A DNA stretch of 13,328 nucleotides from Rhodoluna sp. (GTDB lineage: Bacteria > Actinomycetota > Actinomycetes > Actinomycetales > Microbacteriaceae): contig JAPLAJ010000117.1 in the NCBI GenBank assembly GCA_026393335.1, forward strand, positions 1-13,328, read 5' to 3'. The position numbers and the translations under genes are program-made. Shown in pieces: positions 13,038 through 13,328 of this stretch. Under the pieces are notes generated by a model. The model saw nothing but the letters and a program-made list of their open reading frames with translations, had not been told where the DNA came from and did not search any database. Within the stretch, counting starts at the first letter, position 1. Every line of letters starts with the position of its first letter.

Positions 13038-13328
13038 CTAGAAACTTACAGGAACTGGACCCGGTTCTTCGCCTTTGACAATCGGTACACGCACACTGGA
13101 GCCCCACTCAGTCCATGAACCGTCATAGTTTCGAACCTTAGGAATGCCCAATAGGTAGCTAAGAACGAACCAAGTGTGAGACGATCGTTCACCAATCCGG
13201 CAGTATGCAATCACATCGCTAGCGTCTGAGATTCCTGCGTCAATTCTGTAAATCTGATTTAGTTCTTCAATTGATTTGAAAGTTTGGTCTTCCTTAACTG
13301 CCTTACCCCACGGCACTGACCTGGCTGA
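13038..13328 (-). CDS. SseA-type sulfurtransferase (thiosulfate/3-mercaptopyruvate), 5' end missing
   Basis: Only the C-terminal 96 residues are inside the window. The frame continues through the right edge, so the GTG at 13316 is not the start. The fragment is the catalytic rhodanese domain. VPWGKAVKEDQTFKSIEEL is followed by the active-site loop YCRIGERSSHTWFVL, whose Cys forms the persulfide. YDGSWTEWGS and PVVKG-like PIVKGEEPGP close the domain. The CRIGERSSHT loop is that of the actinobacterial CysA2/SseA group, which transfers sulfur from thiosulfate or 3-mercaptopyruvate to an acceptor thiol. The stop lies 2 bp before the sufE ATG, so the two are one transcription unit. A similar sulfurtransferase-SufE pair occurs in mycobacteria as I recall, which supports SufE as the physiological acceptor. 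Confidence 0.92.
   Translation of the reverse strand, partial: SARSVPWGKAVKEDQTFKSIEELNQIYRIDAGISDASDVIAYCRIGERSSHTWFVLSYLLGIPKVRNYDGSWTEWGSSVRVPIVKGEEPGPVPVSF

Noticed and set aside
13036..13107. Longer SufE beginning at 13107 with a Cys-rich N-terminus (CACTDC)
   Set aside because: The CxC/CxxC look is attractive for a sulfur protein, but the stretch is an out-of-frame reading of the sulfurtransferase C-terminus and SufE homologues start near residue 25 of this form.
1..13328. CRISPR arrays, tRNA/rRNA genes, insertion sequences, attachment sites, riboswitches
   Set aside because: I looked in all gaps and saw no direct-repeat array, tRNA-like cloverleaf, transposase or integrase motif. Apart from the 189-bp and 61-bp divergent gaps, non-coding stretches are under 30 bp.

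Overview
The window reads as chromosomal core from a streamlined, low-to-mid GC actinobacterium. By eye it is roughly mid-40s percent GC. Families that are essentially restricted to Actinobacteria (SepH/DUF3071, DUF4193, DUF3093, DUF3710, DUF3159, DUF3000) sit in an order I recognise from that phylum. The dut side and the dxs-rnd-DUF3000 side both resemble arrangements I remember from Mycobacterium and Microbacteriaceae. Low GC, very short gaps and overlapping genes suggest a small-genome aquatic lineage, perhaps Microbacteriaceae of the Luna type; that placement is inference. I see no mobile element, RNA gene, CRISPR array, integrase or phage gene, and no defence or secondary-metabolite cluster.

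Layout. At 1-717 (+) is the 3' part of an alkaline-phosphatase-superfamily hydrolase. At 718-1698 (-) is the division regulator SepH, facing it tail to tail. After a 189-bp divergent gap comes the zinc-ribbon DUF4193 protein (+), which meets the membrane protein DUF3093 (-) stop to stop. Only 17 bp separate DUF3093 from a five-gene plus-strand block: dut, DUF3710, DUF3159, acnA and dxs (2639-8976). This block converges on rnd (-), which is preceded in its own operon by DUF3000. Divergent from DUF3000 is a lone alpha/beta hydrolase (+). It converges on a minus-strand trio, in transcription order: an SseA-type sulfurtransferase (cut by the window end), SufE and a RibD-C/pyrimidine-reductase-like protein.

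Functionally this is housekeeping: nucleotide-pool sanitation (dUTPase), the TCA cycle (aconitase), isoprenoid precursors (DXS), RNA maturation (RNase D with HRDC), cell division (SepH) and sulfur trafficking (sulfurtransferase plus SufE). Four families of unknown or poorly known function run alongside.

I found no undescribed multi-gene system. The best signals are architectural. The 17-bp dut/DUF3093 gap carries a near-symmetric -10 element (TAGAATA) placed so that both divergent mRNAs would start on the A of their ATG, that is, be leaderless. A similar element (TAGGCTA) lies between DUF3000 and the hydrolase. All four convergent junctions have zero or negative spacing, up to a 32-bp overlap. 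Three genes start with TTG behind a purine-rich Shine-Dalgarno at exactly 6 nt. The RibD-like protein has altered signature motifs.
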